Positions 14,620-24,400 of a DNA stretch of 39,133 nt are shown here, in pieces. The stretch covers positions 1 through 39,133 of the forward strand of contig CAZSXS010000031.1 in the NCBI GenBank assembly GCA_964611385.1, given 5' to 3'. This DNA is from CAZSXS01 sp964611385. GTDB taxonomy: Bacteria; Bacillota; Clostridia; Lachnospirales; CAYPQA01. How positions within the stretch are numbered: the stretch's first letter is position 1; each line of letters opens with the position of its first letter. The notes beneath the pieces were generated by a model. That model had not been told where the DNA came from and ran no database searches. It saw nothing but the letters and a program-made list of their open reading frames with translations. The position numbers and the translations under genes are program-made.

Positions 14620-15474
14620 CTAGGCACTAAAATGCTTCGGAAAAAGCTCCGCAAGCTTCTGATAGTCCGTTAGTGAAAGTACTTCCCCACGAATGTTCTC
14701 ATCGAACCCGGCCTCTGCTAAGAAGGTCTTTATCAGCGCCTTGTCATCCGAAGGCAAAAGCTGGTGCAAACAATTCACCAAGGTTTTGCGTCTGCTGGAA
14801 AAGCCCGCCTTAATCAGGGCAAACAGAAGCTTCTCGTCCACGACTAGCCGTTGTTCTTTTGGCAGAACCTCCAGCCGAATCACAGCCGAGTCCACCGTAG
14901 GCCTAGGCATAAAGCAGTTGTTCGGTACATTTGCCACTAGATGTGGAAGGGAACGATACTGCACGGCCAAAGAAAGAGCGCCGTAATCTGCGCTACCAGG
15001 CGAGGCCAACATTCTTTTGCCGACTTCCTTCTGCACCATAAAAACCATTGAATCAATCTGCGTATCCAAAAGCTGCAATTCAAGAAAATTCATGATAATG
15101 ACGGTGGAAATGTAATAAGGAAGATTCGCAATCACCTTGACGCGCTGGAAGCCGGAGGTTTCCAATAGCGCCGGTAAATCCACCGCCAGAATATCCTGAT
15201 TCAAGATTTCAACATTTGAAAACGCCCCTAGCTCTGCTTCTAAAACAGGGATCAGGCCCTTGTCTATCTCCACAGCAATGACCTTACCAGCCAGGGGAGC
15301 AAGTTGCCTGGTTAAAGTCCCCAAGCCCGGGCCGATTTCCAAAACCAACTCTTCCTTCCCAACCTGAGCAGCCGCCATAATTTTATCCAATACAAAATCA
15401 TCCACCAAAAAATTTTGTCCGAAATTCTTTTTTGGATAAAGATTATATTTTTTTAGTAATTCATGAACTCTCAT
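14620..15474 (-). CDS. rsmA: 16S rRNA (adenine-N6,N6) dimethyltransferase
   Basis: The 284-residue protein is full length for RsmA/KsgA, which dimethylates two adjacent adenines in helix 45 of 16S rRNA during 30S assembly. The N-terminal KKNFGQNFLVDDFVLDKI, the SAM motif EIGPGLGTLT, AVEIDKGL and the catalytic NLPYYIST are all present, as is the C-terminal FSSRRKTLVNCL lobe. GAAGGGA precedes the ATG. Upstream lie TTTACA (15524-15529) and TTTAAA (15501-15506) 17 bases apart, so it may have its own promoter even though the flippase gene is close upstream on the same strand. Confidence 0.96.
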   Translation of the reverse strand: MRVHELLKKYNLYPKKNFGQNFLVDDFVLDKIMAAAQVGKEELVLEIGPGLGTLTRQLAPLAGKVIAVEIDKGLIPVLEAELGAFSNVEILNQDILAVDLPALLETSGFQRVKVIANLPYYISTVIIMNFLELQLLDTQIDSMVFMVQKEVGKRMLASPGSADYGALSLAVQYRSLPHLVANVPNNCFMPRPTVDSAVIRLEVLPKEQRLVVDEKLLFALIKAGFSSRRKTLVNCLHQLLPSDDKALIKTFLAEAGFDENIRGEVLSLTDYQKLAELFPKHFSA

Positions 15475-15500
15475 TGATAAATCCCTTCACACAAAAATTT

Positions 15501-15529
15501 TTTAAACTCAGTCTCGTTTGCTTTGTAAA
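15501..15529 (-). promoter_or_regulatory. Candidate rsmA promoter containing intergenic motif copy D
   Basis: On the minus strand TTTACA, a 17-base spacer and TTTAAA form a sigma-A-like promoter 27 bases before the rsmA start codon. The spacer ends in GAGACTGAG, so the motif ACGAGACTGAGTTT (15504-15517) overlaps the -10 box. The TGCTTTGTAAAGCA palindrome overlaps the -35 box. Confidence 0.4.
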
Positions 15530-15558
15530 GCAGCGGTGCAACGAGTATTAAACCTTCC

Positions 15559-17184
15559 TTACTTCATCAAACCTAAAGATTCCAGCTTCTTCACAATCTG
15601 CTGACCCTTCGGAAGCATTGAAAGCTCCTGTCGGGAAAAGCCTTTGATCAAAAGCATGGTAACACCATAGGCTAAGACGCCGAAAAAGATGGAAAGCAGT
15701 AAAGCAACCGTGTTGCTAATCCTAGCTCCGTCGCTTGCCGGAAAAAGGAAACTCACGAAAAAATAAATCACAAAGCATACCATAGCCATGACAAAAGAGG
15801 CAAACAAGGGCTTAACAAAAGCCCCTATATAATCAATCTTCAATTTGAGCGTCTTACGCAAAACAGTAAAATCAATCAAAGAAGCAAGGACATAGCAGGC
15901 AATAGTGCTGATCACGGCCCCAACAACATGAATTTCAGGGATAGCAACCAGAAAATAATTCAGAGGTATTTTGATTAGCCCTCCGAAAAACGCGGCAATC
16001 ATAGGGACCTTCACCTTCCCGATCCCTTGCAGCATTCCAGTGCTAACCTGTGCCAAGGCCAAAAAAATAACGCTGACGGAGCCAACCGTGATCAGCATAC
16101 TGCCCTCGGGGTACTTTGGGAATAAAAACAAAAGAATCTGCTTTGACAAAACAGCCAAGCCAGTAGCCGCCGGAATCGTAATAAACATCGTAAGCCGCAA
16201 GGTAAGATTAATCTTCCCTTCCACAAGCGCCTTTTCTTTTTTGACATAAGAAGCAGCAATATTGGGAAGAACAGCCGTAGCCAAGGCAGTAGCAATGGCA
16301 ACAGGCAGGGTCGTTAAGGTAATGTACTTGTTGGACAACATTCCATAAAGGGAAAGGGTCCTATCCTCGTCAAAACCCGCCGCATAGAGCCGAGACATAA
16401 CCATTTGCAAATCAATGAGGGAAGTCAAGCTAAAGATAGCGGTTCCGGCGATGATAGGAAAGGCGGTAAAGGCAAGCTCTTTTAGGATCTTGCTCGAACT
16501 TTCAAGTGTTTGGCTTTTATCAGAAGCAATTTTCTTTTTGATTCTGGGCAAGGCCAAATAGTAAATACCAGCAATGGTCAGCAAAGCTACCAGAGCCCCA
16601 ATACCCGTACCAGCAGTTCCACCAGCAGAGCCAAACTCAACCCTTTCGGTGTTTTTCAAGAAGAGCCAAGCCAAAAATACGCTAAAAAATCCGTTAAAAA
16701 TCTGCTCAAAGACTTGGGAAACAGCAGTTGGGACAGTATTATTCATCCCCTGAAAATAACCTCTGAAAGTGGAGAGGAGGGCAACGATAAAAATCGTTGG
16801 TGCCAGGGTCCAAATAGAATAAATACTCAAAGGATTTTTTACCAGTTCAGAGAGCGGACGTGCAAAAAAAGCAAGCAAAAGAGAGGCCAGAAGCCCCAAA
16901 ATGCCTGCTGAAAAAAAAGAGATTCTAAAAACTTGATGTGCATTTTTAAATTGACCAAGGCTACGTCTTTCGGAAACCATTTTAGAGATGGCCGCCGGAA
17001 GACCGGCAGAGGATAAGATTAAGAAAAAATTATAAATATTATACCCTGCACCATAAATGCCGTTACCCATATCGCCGATTAAGTCAGTTAAAAAGAGTCG
17101 GTAAACGAACCCAATCACCCGAACGATCAGGCCGGCAATCACCAAAAAAGCTGCTTGCTTAACAAAGCCCTTGCCGGAAGACAT
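15559..17184 (-). CDS. SpoVB/MurJ-type polysaccharide flippase (MOP superfamily)
   Basis: This 541-residue polytopic membrane protein has about 14 hydrophobic segments along its length. The N-terminus, with RVIGFVYRLFLTDLIGDMGNGIYG and LSSAGLPAAISKMVSER, is diagnostic for the SpoVB/YtgP group of the MOP superfamily. These proteins flip lipid-linked cell-wall or polysaccharide precursors across the membrane; some act in spore cortex formation. GGAGG directly before the ATG at 17184 decides the start over an in-frame TTG four codons upstream. A terminator-like hairpin lies upstream, so it probably begins its own unit, perhaps with rsmA. Whether it is the sporulation paralogue cannot be told from one copy. 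Confidence 0.9.
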   Translation of the reverse strand: MSSGKGFVKQAAFLVIAGLIVRVIGFVYRLFLTDLIGDMGNGIYGAGYNIYNFFLILSSAGLPAAISKMVSERRSLGQFKNAHQVFRISFFSAGILGLLASLLLAFFARPLSELVKNPLSIYSIWTLAPTIFIVALLSTFRGYFQGMNNTVPTAVSQVFEQIFNGFFSVFLAWLFLKNTERVEFGSAGGTAGTGIGALVALLTIAGIYYLALPRIKKKIASDKSQTLESSSKILKELAFTAFPIIAGTAIFSLTSLIDLQMVMSRLYAAGFDEDRTLSLYGMLSNKYITLTTLPVAIATALATAVLPNIAASYVKKEKALVEGKINLTLRLTMFITIPAATGLAVLSKQILLFLFPKYPEGSMLITVGSVSVIFLALAQVSTGMLQGIGKVKVPMIAAFFGGLIKIPLNYFLVAIPEIHVVGAVISTIACYVLASLIDFTVLRKTLKLKIDYIGAFVKPLFASFVMAMVCFVIYFFVSFLFPASDGARISNTVALLLSIFFGVLAYGVTMLLIKGFSRQELSMLPKGQQIVKKLESLGLMK

Positions 17185-17229
17185 ATAAACCTCCAATTGC
17201 GGTTACCGCGTTGAAATCAAACAATCAAT

Positions 17230-17266
17230 CAATCAAAAAAATTAAACAACAGAAGTTTGCTTCTGT
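17230..17266 (-). terminator. Intrinsic terminator after the amidohydrolase gene
   Basis: ACAGAAG/CTTCTGT forms a 7-bp stem with a four-base loop (17249-17266), two bases after the amidohydrolase stop. On the minus strand it is followed by TTGTTTAATTTTTTTG, a good U tract. It probably ends the long shape/metabolism array. Confidence 0.7.
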
Positions 17267-17268
17267 CC

Positions 17269-18174
17269 TCATTCCATTATATTCAACAAAGAATATGCAT
17301 TTTTCCAAAGAATATTTTGCCTTTGAATCTCTGTGAGCTTCAACTTGTTAAAGCTTTTCAACTCACCCTTCACCTTCATCAAAGGATAATCAGTGGCAAA
17401 GAGAATTTGCTCGCTGCCATGCCTTTCTATCAGTTCTTCTGCTAGTCCCATAGGCATGTAACTGAGTGAGCTAGACGTGTCCAAGTAAAGCCGGCGCCCA
17501 ATCAGATACCGCAGTACATCATCCCAAACGCTGTACCCACCAAAATGAGCCGCCACCACAGTCAGATCCGGGAAGGTTTCCAACACGTTAGCAAGTCGTC
17601 TGGGATGGGAAAAGTCGGTTTTCTGATCGCCCATGTGCAGAAGTACAGGCAAGCGGATTCCATTTCGTTCGTAATCCTGAATTCGCCTATAAATGTTCAT
17701 CATGGCTGGACAGTCCACATCAAAGCCCTGGAAATCCGCGTGAAACTTCAACCCCTTCAGTCCAAGATGAACGATCCGCTCCAGTTCCCTGTCGATGTTT
17801 TCATAATCCGGATGCAGGGTACCAAAGCCGTACAGCTTGATCTTGTCTGCTGCCTCCAACATCCCGGACGGCATCCCCGCAAACAATTCATCCTCAACAT
17901 TCAGCCGAAAATCCTCAGCGGTAACAGAAGCAATAAACGTATTAATTGTCTCAACCTGAGCCGCCTTCGTGGCGGTAGAAAAGGTGACAGCAGAGGCTTC
18001 AAATCCTTCTGCTGTGGACTCCTTCTTCACCAAAGCCAAAGAAGCCTTTAAATCCTCAATGGTACCCTTACCCTCCAGGGGTAATTGATAGTAATCAAAA
18101 AGCTGTGCAACCACTTTGGGTGCAACAGCCGGGGGGAATACATGCGTATGAAAATCAACGATCTTTTGAAGCAT
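17269..18174 (-). CDS. Amidohydrolase-2 family metal-dependent hydrolase
   Basis: This 301-residue TIM-barrel hydrolase has the metal-binding HxH at its start (DFHTHVFPP), a Lys-centred segment LKGLKFHADFQG, LLHMGD, AAHFGGY and the late FATDYPL with the final metal Asp. This order fits the Amidohydro_2 family (ACMSD/LigY-like), which includes decarboxylases and hydrolases. The substrate cannot be deduced. The ATG overlaps the typA stop by one base (TAATG), so translation is probably coupled to typA. There is no obvious functional link to typA. Confidence 0.85.
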   Translation of the reverse strand: MLQKIVDFHTHVFPPAVAPKVVAQLFDYYQLPLEGKGTIEDLKASLALVKKESTAEGFEASAVTFSTATKAAQVETINTFIASVTAEDFRLNVEDELFAGMPSGMLEAADKIKLYGFGTLHPDYENIDRELERIVHLGLKGLKFHADFQGFDVDCPAMMNIYRRIQDYERNGIRLPVLLHMGDQKTDFSHPRRLANVLETFPDLTVVAAHFGGYSVWDDVLRYLIGRRLYLDTSSSLSYMPMGLAEELIERHGSEQILFATDYPLMKVKGELKSFNKLKLTEIQRQNILWKNAYSLLNIME

Positions 18175-20069
18175 TATTTTTTCCTTTCAGCTCTGGCCCG
18201 GAGCGTCGGGTCAAGAATTTTCTTCCGAATCCGCAAGTTCACGGGTGTAACCTCCAGCAATTCATCATCGGTAATAAACTCAAGACTTTGTTCCAGGCTC
18301 ATCATAATGGGAGGAGAAAGCTTCAGAGCATCATCAGAGCCGGAGGCTCTCATGTTCGTCAACTGTTTTTTCTTGCAGACATTGACGGTAATATCCATAT
18401 TCTTAGCGTTTCGTCCCACTACCATCCCAGCATAAACCTTGCAGCCAGGTGCAATGAAAAGATTCCCTCTTTCTTCTGCATTATACAAGCCGTAGGCCGT
18501 AGACTCTCCAGTTTCAAAAGCTACCAAGGAGCCTTGTGGTCTTTTGGCAATCTCCCCTTTAAAAGGACGATACCCATCAAATTCCACATTCAAAATTCCG
18601 GTGCCCTTGGTGTCGGTCAAAAACTCAGAGCGATACCCAATCAGTCCTCTAGACGGAATGGAGAAAACCAAGCGATTGTTTCCGCTGTGAGAAGGATTCA
18701 TGATCAGCAGCTCGCCCTTACGACTCCCAAGCTTTTCAATAACCACTCCGGTAAACTCATCAGAAACATCAATGATAGCTTTTTCCATAGGCTCTTCCAT
18801 AACGCCCTCATTGTCCCTGTATAAAACCTCTGGCTTGGAAACCTGGAACTCGTAGCCTTCCCTCCTCATGGTCTCAATCAAGATCGATAAGTGAAGCTCA
18901 CCGCGTCCAGAAACCTTAAAGGACTCTGTGCTTTCCGTTTCCTCAACCCGAAGGCTTACGTCGGTGTTCAATTCCTTAAACAGTCGATTCCGAAGATGAC
19001 GGCTAGTAACAAACTTACCTTCCTGTCCAGCAAAGGGACTATCGTTCACGGAAAAATACATAGAAATCGTCGGCTCGGAAATCCGGCTAAAGGGCAGAGG
19101 CTTTGGCTCAGCTTCCGCAGTAAGGGTATCCCCAATGCGGATGTCATCTATGCCGCTGATAGCAACAATGGAACCATACTTAGACTCGGAAACCTCGGTT
19201 CTGTTCAGGCCCTCAAACTCATACAACTTGCTTACCTTCACTTTTTTGAACCTGCCCTGATCATGAACATTGACAATGGTCAGCTCATCGTTCACATGAA
19301 TTGTACCGTTTTCAACCTTGCCGATGCCGATTCTTCCGACATATTCATTATAATCAATCGTCGTAATTAAAGCTGAAACTGGAGAAGACTCTTCACCCTC
19401 TGGGGCTGGGATGTATTTCAGTATGGCATCAAATAGCGGGCGCATGTCCAAGTTCTTTTCCTCTTCCGAATCCGCTTGAAGCTCTTCATCAAGGCTAGCC
19501 GAAGCCTCCTGACTCAGTACATTCCCTTGCCCTTCCTCTGTATAAGCAATACCCATCTTAGCCGAAGCAAATACAAAGGGAGCATCCAACTGCTCGTCGC
19601 TCGCATCCAACTCCATCAAAAGCTCCAGAACCTCATCGACCACTTCTTTTGTTCTCGCTTCCGGTCGATCCACCTTATTAACGCAGACAACCACAGGCAA
19701 CTTTAAATCCATAGCATTTTTGAGTACAAATTTTGTTTGAGGCATAGGCCCCTCAAAGGCGTCAACCACTAGGATGACACCATTAACCATTTTTAAAACA
19801 CGCTCGACCTCGCCACCGAAGTCGGCGTGGCCGGGCGTGTCTACAATGTTAATCTTTACATTATTATAGTAAACCGCCGTGTTTTTTGCGAGAATGGTAA
19901 TGCCCCGTTCCCGCTCTAAATCATTGGAGTCCATGATTCTTTCCTGAACCACCTGATTTTTTCGAAAGGTACCGCTTTGTTTCAACAACTCATCGACCAA
20001 AGTTGTTTTCCCATGGTCTACATGAGCAATAATTGCAACATTTCTTATGTCATTCCTGGTTTGCTTCAA
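18174..20069 (-). CDS. typA: Ribosome-associated GTPase TypA/BipA
   Basis: This 631-residue translational GTPase carries the G1 motif AHVDHGKTTL, the switch-I RGITI, DTPGHADF (G3), NKVDRP (G4) and SAK (G5), followed by the EF-G-like domains and a C-terminal domain ending in a Lys/Arg tail. BipA assists ribosome assembly and stress adaptation, especially in the cold. The start is a TTG at 20069 preceded by AGGAAGCAGGA; no better ATG exists. Compared with BipA I know, about 25 extra, mostly acidic residues (roughly 176-206) lie between G5 and domain II. It starts 37 bases after the citrate synthase stop on the same strand. Confidence 0.96.
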   Translation of the reverse strand: MKQTRNDIRNVAIIAHVDHGKTTLVDELLKQSGTFRKNQVVQERIMDSNDLERERGITILAKNTAVYYNNVKINIVDTPGHADFGGEVERVLKMVNGVILVVDAFEGPMPQTKFVLKNAMDLKLPVVVCVNKVDRPEARTKEVVDEVLELLMELDASDEQLDAPFVFASAKMGIAYTEEGQGNVLSQEASASLDEELQADSEEEKNLDMRPLFDAILKYIPAPEGEESSPVSALITTIDYNEYVGRIGIGKVENGTIHVNDELTIVNVHDQGRFKKVKVSKLYEFEGLNRTEVSESKYGSIVAISGIDDIRIGDTLTAEAEPKPLPFSRISEPTISMYFSVNDSPFAGQEGKFVTSRHLRNRLFKELNTDVSLRVEETESTESFKVSGRGELHLSILIETMRREGYEFQVSKPEVLYRDNEGVMEEPMEKAIIDVSDEFTGVVIEKLGSRKGELLIMNPSHSGNNRLVFSIPSRGLIGYRSEFLTDTKGTGILNVEFDGYRPFKGEIAKRPQGSLVAFETGESTAYGLYNAEERGNLFIAPGCKVYAGMVVGRNAKNMDITVNVCKKKQLTNMRASGSDDALKLSPPIMMSLEQSLEFITDDELLEVTPVNLRIRKKILDPTLRARAERKK

Positions 20070-20106
20070 AATAATCCTGCTTCCTATAATATAATTTCTT
20101 CATTCC

Positions 20107-21456
20107 TCAATCTCTGTCAGTCATCCAAGTGTAGTCTTGCTTTCCGATAACATTTTTGTAAGCTGGGCGAATAATTCGACCACCATTAATCAATTCCTCA
20201 ATGATATGGGAACACCAACCAGCAACTCTGGCAACGGCAAAAATCGGGGTATGTAATTCCGTGGGGATGTTCAGCATGTTATAGACAAAGCCAGAGTAAA
20301 AGTCCACATTGGCGCAAACGACTTTGTCATTCTTTTTGACCTTATAAAAAATCTCGGGCACGAGTTCTTCAATGGTCATGTAGAGCTTCAATTCCTTCTC
20401 CAGCCCTTTTTCTTTGGCCAAAAGCATGGCCTTTTCCTTCAACAAAAGCGTTCTGGGATCTGAGAGGGTGTACACCGCATGTCCCATACCATAGATCAGA
20501 CCGCTCTTGTCAAAAGCTTCTTTCCTTAATATTTTTTCCAAATAATTGCTTAATAATTCCTTATCATCCCAATCTGCTACATTCTCTTTGATGTTACTCA
20601 TCATTTCTAAAACCTTTGCATTGGCGCCGCCATGCATAGGCCCCTTCAAAGAGCCAATTCCTGCTGCAACAGCTGAATAAACATCAGTTCCGGTAGAAGT
20701 AACCAAATGAACCGCAAAGGTTGAATTGTTCCCGCCCCCATGCTCCGCATGCAACACTAAAGCCAAGTCAAGCATCTCTGCTTCCTCACGAGTAAAAGCG
20801 CTGTTAGGCCGAATCATATGAAGAATGTTCTCAGCAGTGCTCAATTTTGGGCTTGGGCTATGGAGGTAAAGGCTCTTCCCATCATGGTAATGTGCCTTAG
20901 CCTGGTAGCCATAGGCTGCAATCGCCGGAAACCAAGCGATGATGCGAATACATTGCTTCAAAACATTTTCAATGCTCGTGTCATCTGGATTGGTATCATA
21001 AGAATAAGCAGCCAGTACCGACCTTGCCATCTTGTTCATAATATCATGGCTAGGGGCCTTCAAAATCATATCCTCAGTAAAGCGATCAGGCAAAGATCTT
21101 TCTTCTCCCAAAAGCGCTTCAAATTGACTCAGTTCATTTCGATTCGGAAGCTTACCCAGCAAAAGAAGATAGATACATTCCTCAAAACCAAAACGGTTTT
21201 CTGAGGCAAAGCCCTCTACCAATTTGCGAATATCAATCCCACGGTAGCGCAAAATCCCCTCAATGGGGATTTTTTCGCCTTCGTCTACTATATAGGAATG
21301 AACGTCACCAATAGAAGTCAGGCCAACTAAAACGCCAGTTCCGTCACTGTTTCTAAGCCCTCGTTTAACATTATATTTTTGATAAAGCTCAGCGTTAATG
21401 GGGTTATTCTTTAGTATTTGCCCGAGTAAATCTTGAATAAAGTTTTCATTAGGCAT
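20107..21456 (-). CDS. gltA: Citrate synthase
   Basis: This 449-residue protein has the catalytic triad in its usual contexts: His275 in GPMHGGAN, His326 in YGMGHAVYT and Asp385 in ANVDFYSG. The HAEHGGGNNSTF segment is also present. It condenses acetyl-CoA with oxaloacetate; a 2-methylcitrate synthase is possible but less likely. An in-frame extension to 21582 was rejected because AAGGAGGA lies just before the ATG at 21456 and the extension lies inside lacZ. The lacZ stop codon falls eight bases inside this gene, giving likely translational coupling. An Na+-translocating decarboxylase module that could use oxaloacetate lies three genes upstream. Confidence 0.95.
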   Translation of the reverse strand: MPNENFIQDLLGQILKNNPINAELYQKYNVKRGLRNSDGTGVLVGLTSIGDVHSYIVDEGEKIPIEGILRYRGIDIRKLVEGFASENRFGFEECIYLLLLGKLPNRNELSQFEALLGEERSLPDRFTEDMILKAPSHDIMNKMARSVLAAYSYDTNPDDTSIENVLKQCIRIIAWFPAIAAYGYQAKAHYHDGKSLYLHSPSPKLSTAENILHMIRPNSAFTREEAEMLDLALVLHAEHGGGNNSTFAVHLVTSTGTDVYSAVAAGIGSLKGPMHGGANAKVLEMMSNIKENVADWDDKELLSNYLEKILRKEAFDKSGLIYGMGHAVYTLSDPRTLLLKEKAMLLAKEKGLEKELKLYMTIEELVPEIFYKVKKNDKVVCANVDFYSGFVYNMLNIPTELHTPIFAVARVAGWCSHIIEELINGGRIIRPAYKNVIGKQDYTWMTDRD

Positions 21457-24400
21457 CGAAATCCTCCTTATTAGTAGGCTTGATGGTAAATTCAAATTTA
21501 AACTTGCGGTCATCCATGCGATACTCCTTCCGAAGTCTGGGCCCGCAAGAATTTGAACCAACACCCGAAGCCTTGTAGTCAATATTTATAATCGTTTCCT
21601 CAAGCTTGTTGAGTTCAAAGGAATGCTTTGCCTGTTCCAAATCGTGACTGGAATAATGAGAGGCATTGAAGGAAAAACTATTTCCGCAACCACAGAACTT
21701 TAGGCCCATGCCTCGAGGGGAAGATATGATCACCCAGTCGGTATCATAATGGGCTCCATTTTCCTGAGGCACCTCATAATTCTCAAACAGTTCATCCACG
21801 GTCGTTAAGAAGCGCCCTTTATAAGAGCTAACATGCTTATCAACGTAAGACTCATTCGGTCCATAACCAAAGTATTCAACTTCTTCGTTGTCTTTTGGCA
21901 TGGTAATCTTCATTCCAAACCTAGGTAAAAAGAGTTCATCCAAGGCCCAGGCATTTTCTGCCTTCAACTTGGCAGAATAATTCAGCTCAACCTCAGTGGA
22001 AACTGTAATAAAGCCTTCTTTGTAAACAGTATAGCTTACGCTTCCATATAAAACGGGCTTTTTGATATAAGCAGCTAAGGAATATTTAACAAGAATCATG
22101 GCTCGGTCCTCAGATTGTTCCACAAGCTCTGCGCTATAAACCTTCGTTTTTGCCTGGTCGAAGCCCATATCATACCAGCTGGTTTTCACTGTTCTCTCAT
22201 TGTCCGTTGGTGCCCTCCAGATATCGAAGGACATATCCTTGATTAGGTCCTTTCCATGCAAAGCGATTCTTGTAAAATATCCCGACAGTAAATCAAAACT
22301 GTATTCAAAATCCAGACCCTTAAAATCAATTCTGCTTTGATCTTCAATCACAAGGGTTTTTAAGGGCTCACTTATACAAGCACAGGTGCAGGCACAGGTC
22401 TTTTCATTGTTAAATGCCAATTGGTGCTTTACCATTTCATAGCCTGACTGAATAAATTCATCATCGTTTTTCTGTCTAAAGGAAAGATTTAAGTGATAAG
22501 CACCTTTGCGTTCCACCCTATAAGGAAGCTGGAACTCCTTTTCCTCGTGAGGTGCAATGTCCAGATTAAAGAGACTCCCCGTTTCGATTGCCTTGCCATT
22601 CACTGTAAGCTCCCAGCTCAGATAGTATTTGTTTAGATTAATGAAATCAAATAAGTTCTCGATTTTAATGGTACCCTTTGTTAAATCCACTGCCTTAACT
22701 GCAGCATAAGCATAAACATGCTTTGCCTCTAGGAAACCAACATGAGGACTGTGATCAGGGTAAATCAAGCCATCCAAACAGAAGTTGCCATCATTGGGCA
22801 TATCTCCGAAATCACCGCCGTAGGCATAGAACTCTTCATAGCGCATACCGCTTACATCAACGCCCAAAGCCTGAATCGCTTTCTCCTTCCCGAGTACGGG
22901 AACAGTATACGTCTTTCCGTCCTTATCAAAGTAACGACGTGCCCAAATGCCATGATCCCAAAATTCCCAGATGCAACCGCCGATCAGCTTCGGATATCGG
23001 TTAATCGCCTCCCAATAATCCTTTAAACAGCCTGGGCCGTTACCCATCGCATGAGAGTATTCACACATAAAGAAGGGAAGCTTTGTATCATTCTCTGCAA
23101 ATTGAATAATTTCTTCAATGGTAGGGTACATACGACTTTTGAGATCTAGGCAGGAGGCATCAATGGATTCATAGTGTATAGCGCCTTCATAATGAACCAA
23201 ACGACTATTATCCCGCTTATGAGCAAATTCTGCCATCTTAATATGATTTTGACCATAGGCAGCTTCATTACCCAAAGACCACATGATAATACAGGGATTA
23301 TTTTTGTCCCTTTCTATCATGCGAACCATTCTTTCGACATGGGCAACCTCCCAAGCCGGGTCACGAGTCAACAGATCCCAGTCACCTGCCGGAGCAGTAC
23401 CGTGTGTTTCCAGATCCGTTTCATCAATTAAGTAAAAGCCGTAATAATTGCAGAGTAAAATAAATCTTGGGTCATTGGGATAGTGTGAGGTGCGGATGGT
23501 GTTTATGTTATGCTCCTTCATGCTCTTCAGGTCAGCCTTCATCGCATTTAAAGGAATGGTGTGGCCGTACTTAGGGCTAAAGTCATGGCGATTAACACCC
23601 TTTAGCTTTACGCTCTGACCATTGATGGATAAGGAACAATCATCCTTAATGCTAATGGATCGAAAGCCTATAGGAAAATACAGTGATTCCTCAATCGTAT
23701 CAACAACTAAAGTATAGAGGTAAGGCTCCTCGCAATTCCATAGCGTGGGATTTAGAACTTCTAATTCAACGAAAGAGGATTCACTCTCAGCATCTCCACC
23801 ATTCGCATTCAGAACTACCTTCTTTTCGGAAACAAGCTGGCCGCTTTTGTCCATCAAAGAAAGTGTTGCATTCAAATCACAGCCCACAGCTGAAATCTGG
23901 CAAGCCAGCTTTGCCGATTGAAAATCTTCATTCAGCTTAGGAACTGCAAAAACATCGTTTACTCTAGCCTTATCCCTTGCGAGCAAATATACATCGCGGA
24001 AAATGCCAGAAAACCGCCAACAATCCTGATCCTCTATGTAAGACCCGTCACACCATTTCAGAACCAAAACAGCGATTTTATTCGTACCAGTATGAATATA
24101 TTTGGAAATATCAAATTCTGAAGGCAACCTGCTTCCTTGACTGTAGCCCACAAATTCCGAATTAACCCAAAGATAAAAACAAGAATTAACACCTTCAAAG
24201 ACAATGAACTTCTCTTTTTGATCCCAATCTCTGGAGACAGTAAACTCTCTCACATACAGACCAACCGCATTTTCATCAGGAACATAAGGAGGGTCGCAAG
24301 GGAAGGGGTAATTCACATTGGTATAATGACATAAATCGTAACCCTCAGTTTGCCAACAAGAGGGAACTGAAAGCTTATCCCAGCCTTCGATACTATAATA

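Noticed and set aside
17545..18051. 168-residue open frame opposite the amidohydrolase gene
   Set aside because: It is antisense to a gene with complete metal-binding motifs and has no start signal.
18105..18824. 239-residue open frame opposite typA
   Set aside because: It is antisense to a clear typA gene, has no family similarity and no ribosome site.
21457..21582. 42-residue N-terminal extension of citrate synthase
   Set aside because: It lies wholly within lacZ coding sequence, lacks a ribosome site, and a strong site precedes the internal ATG.
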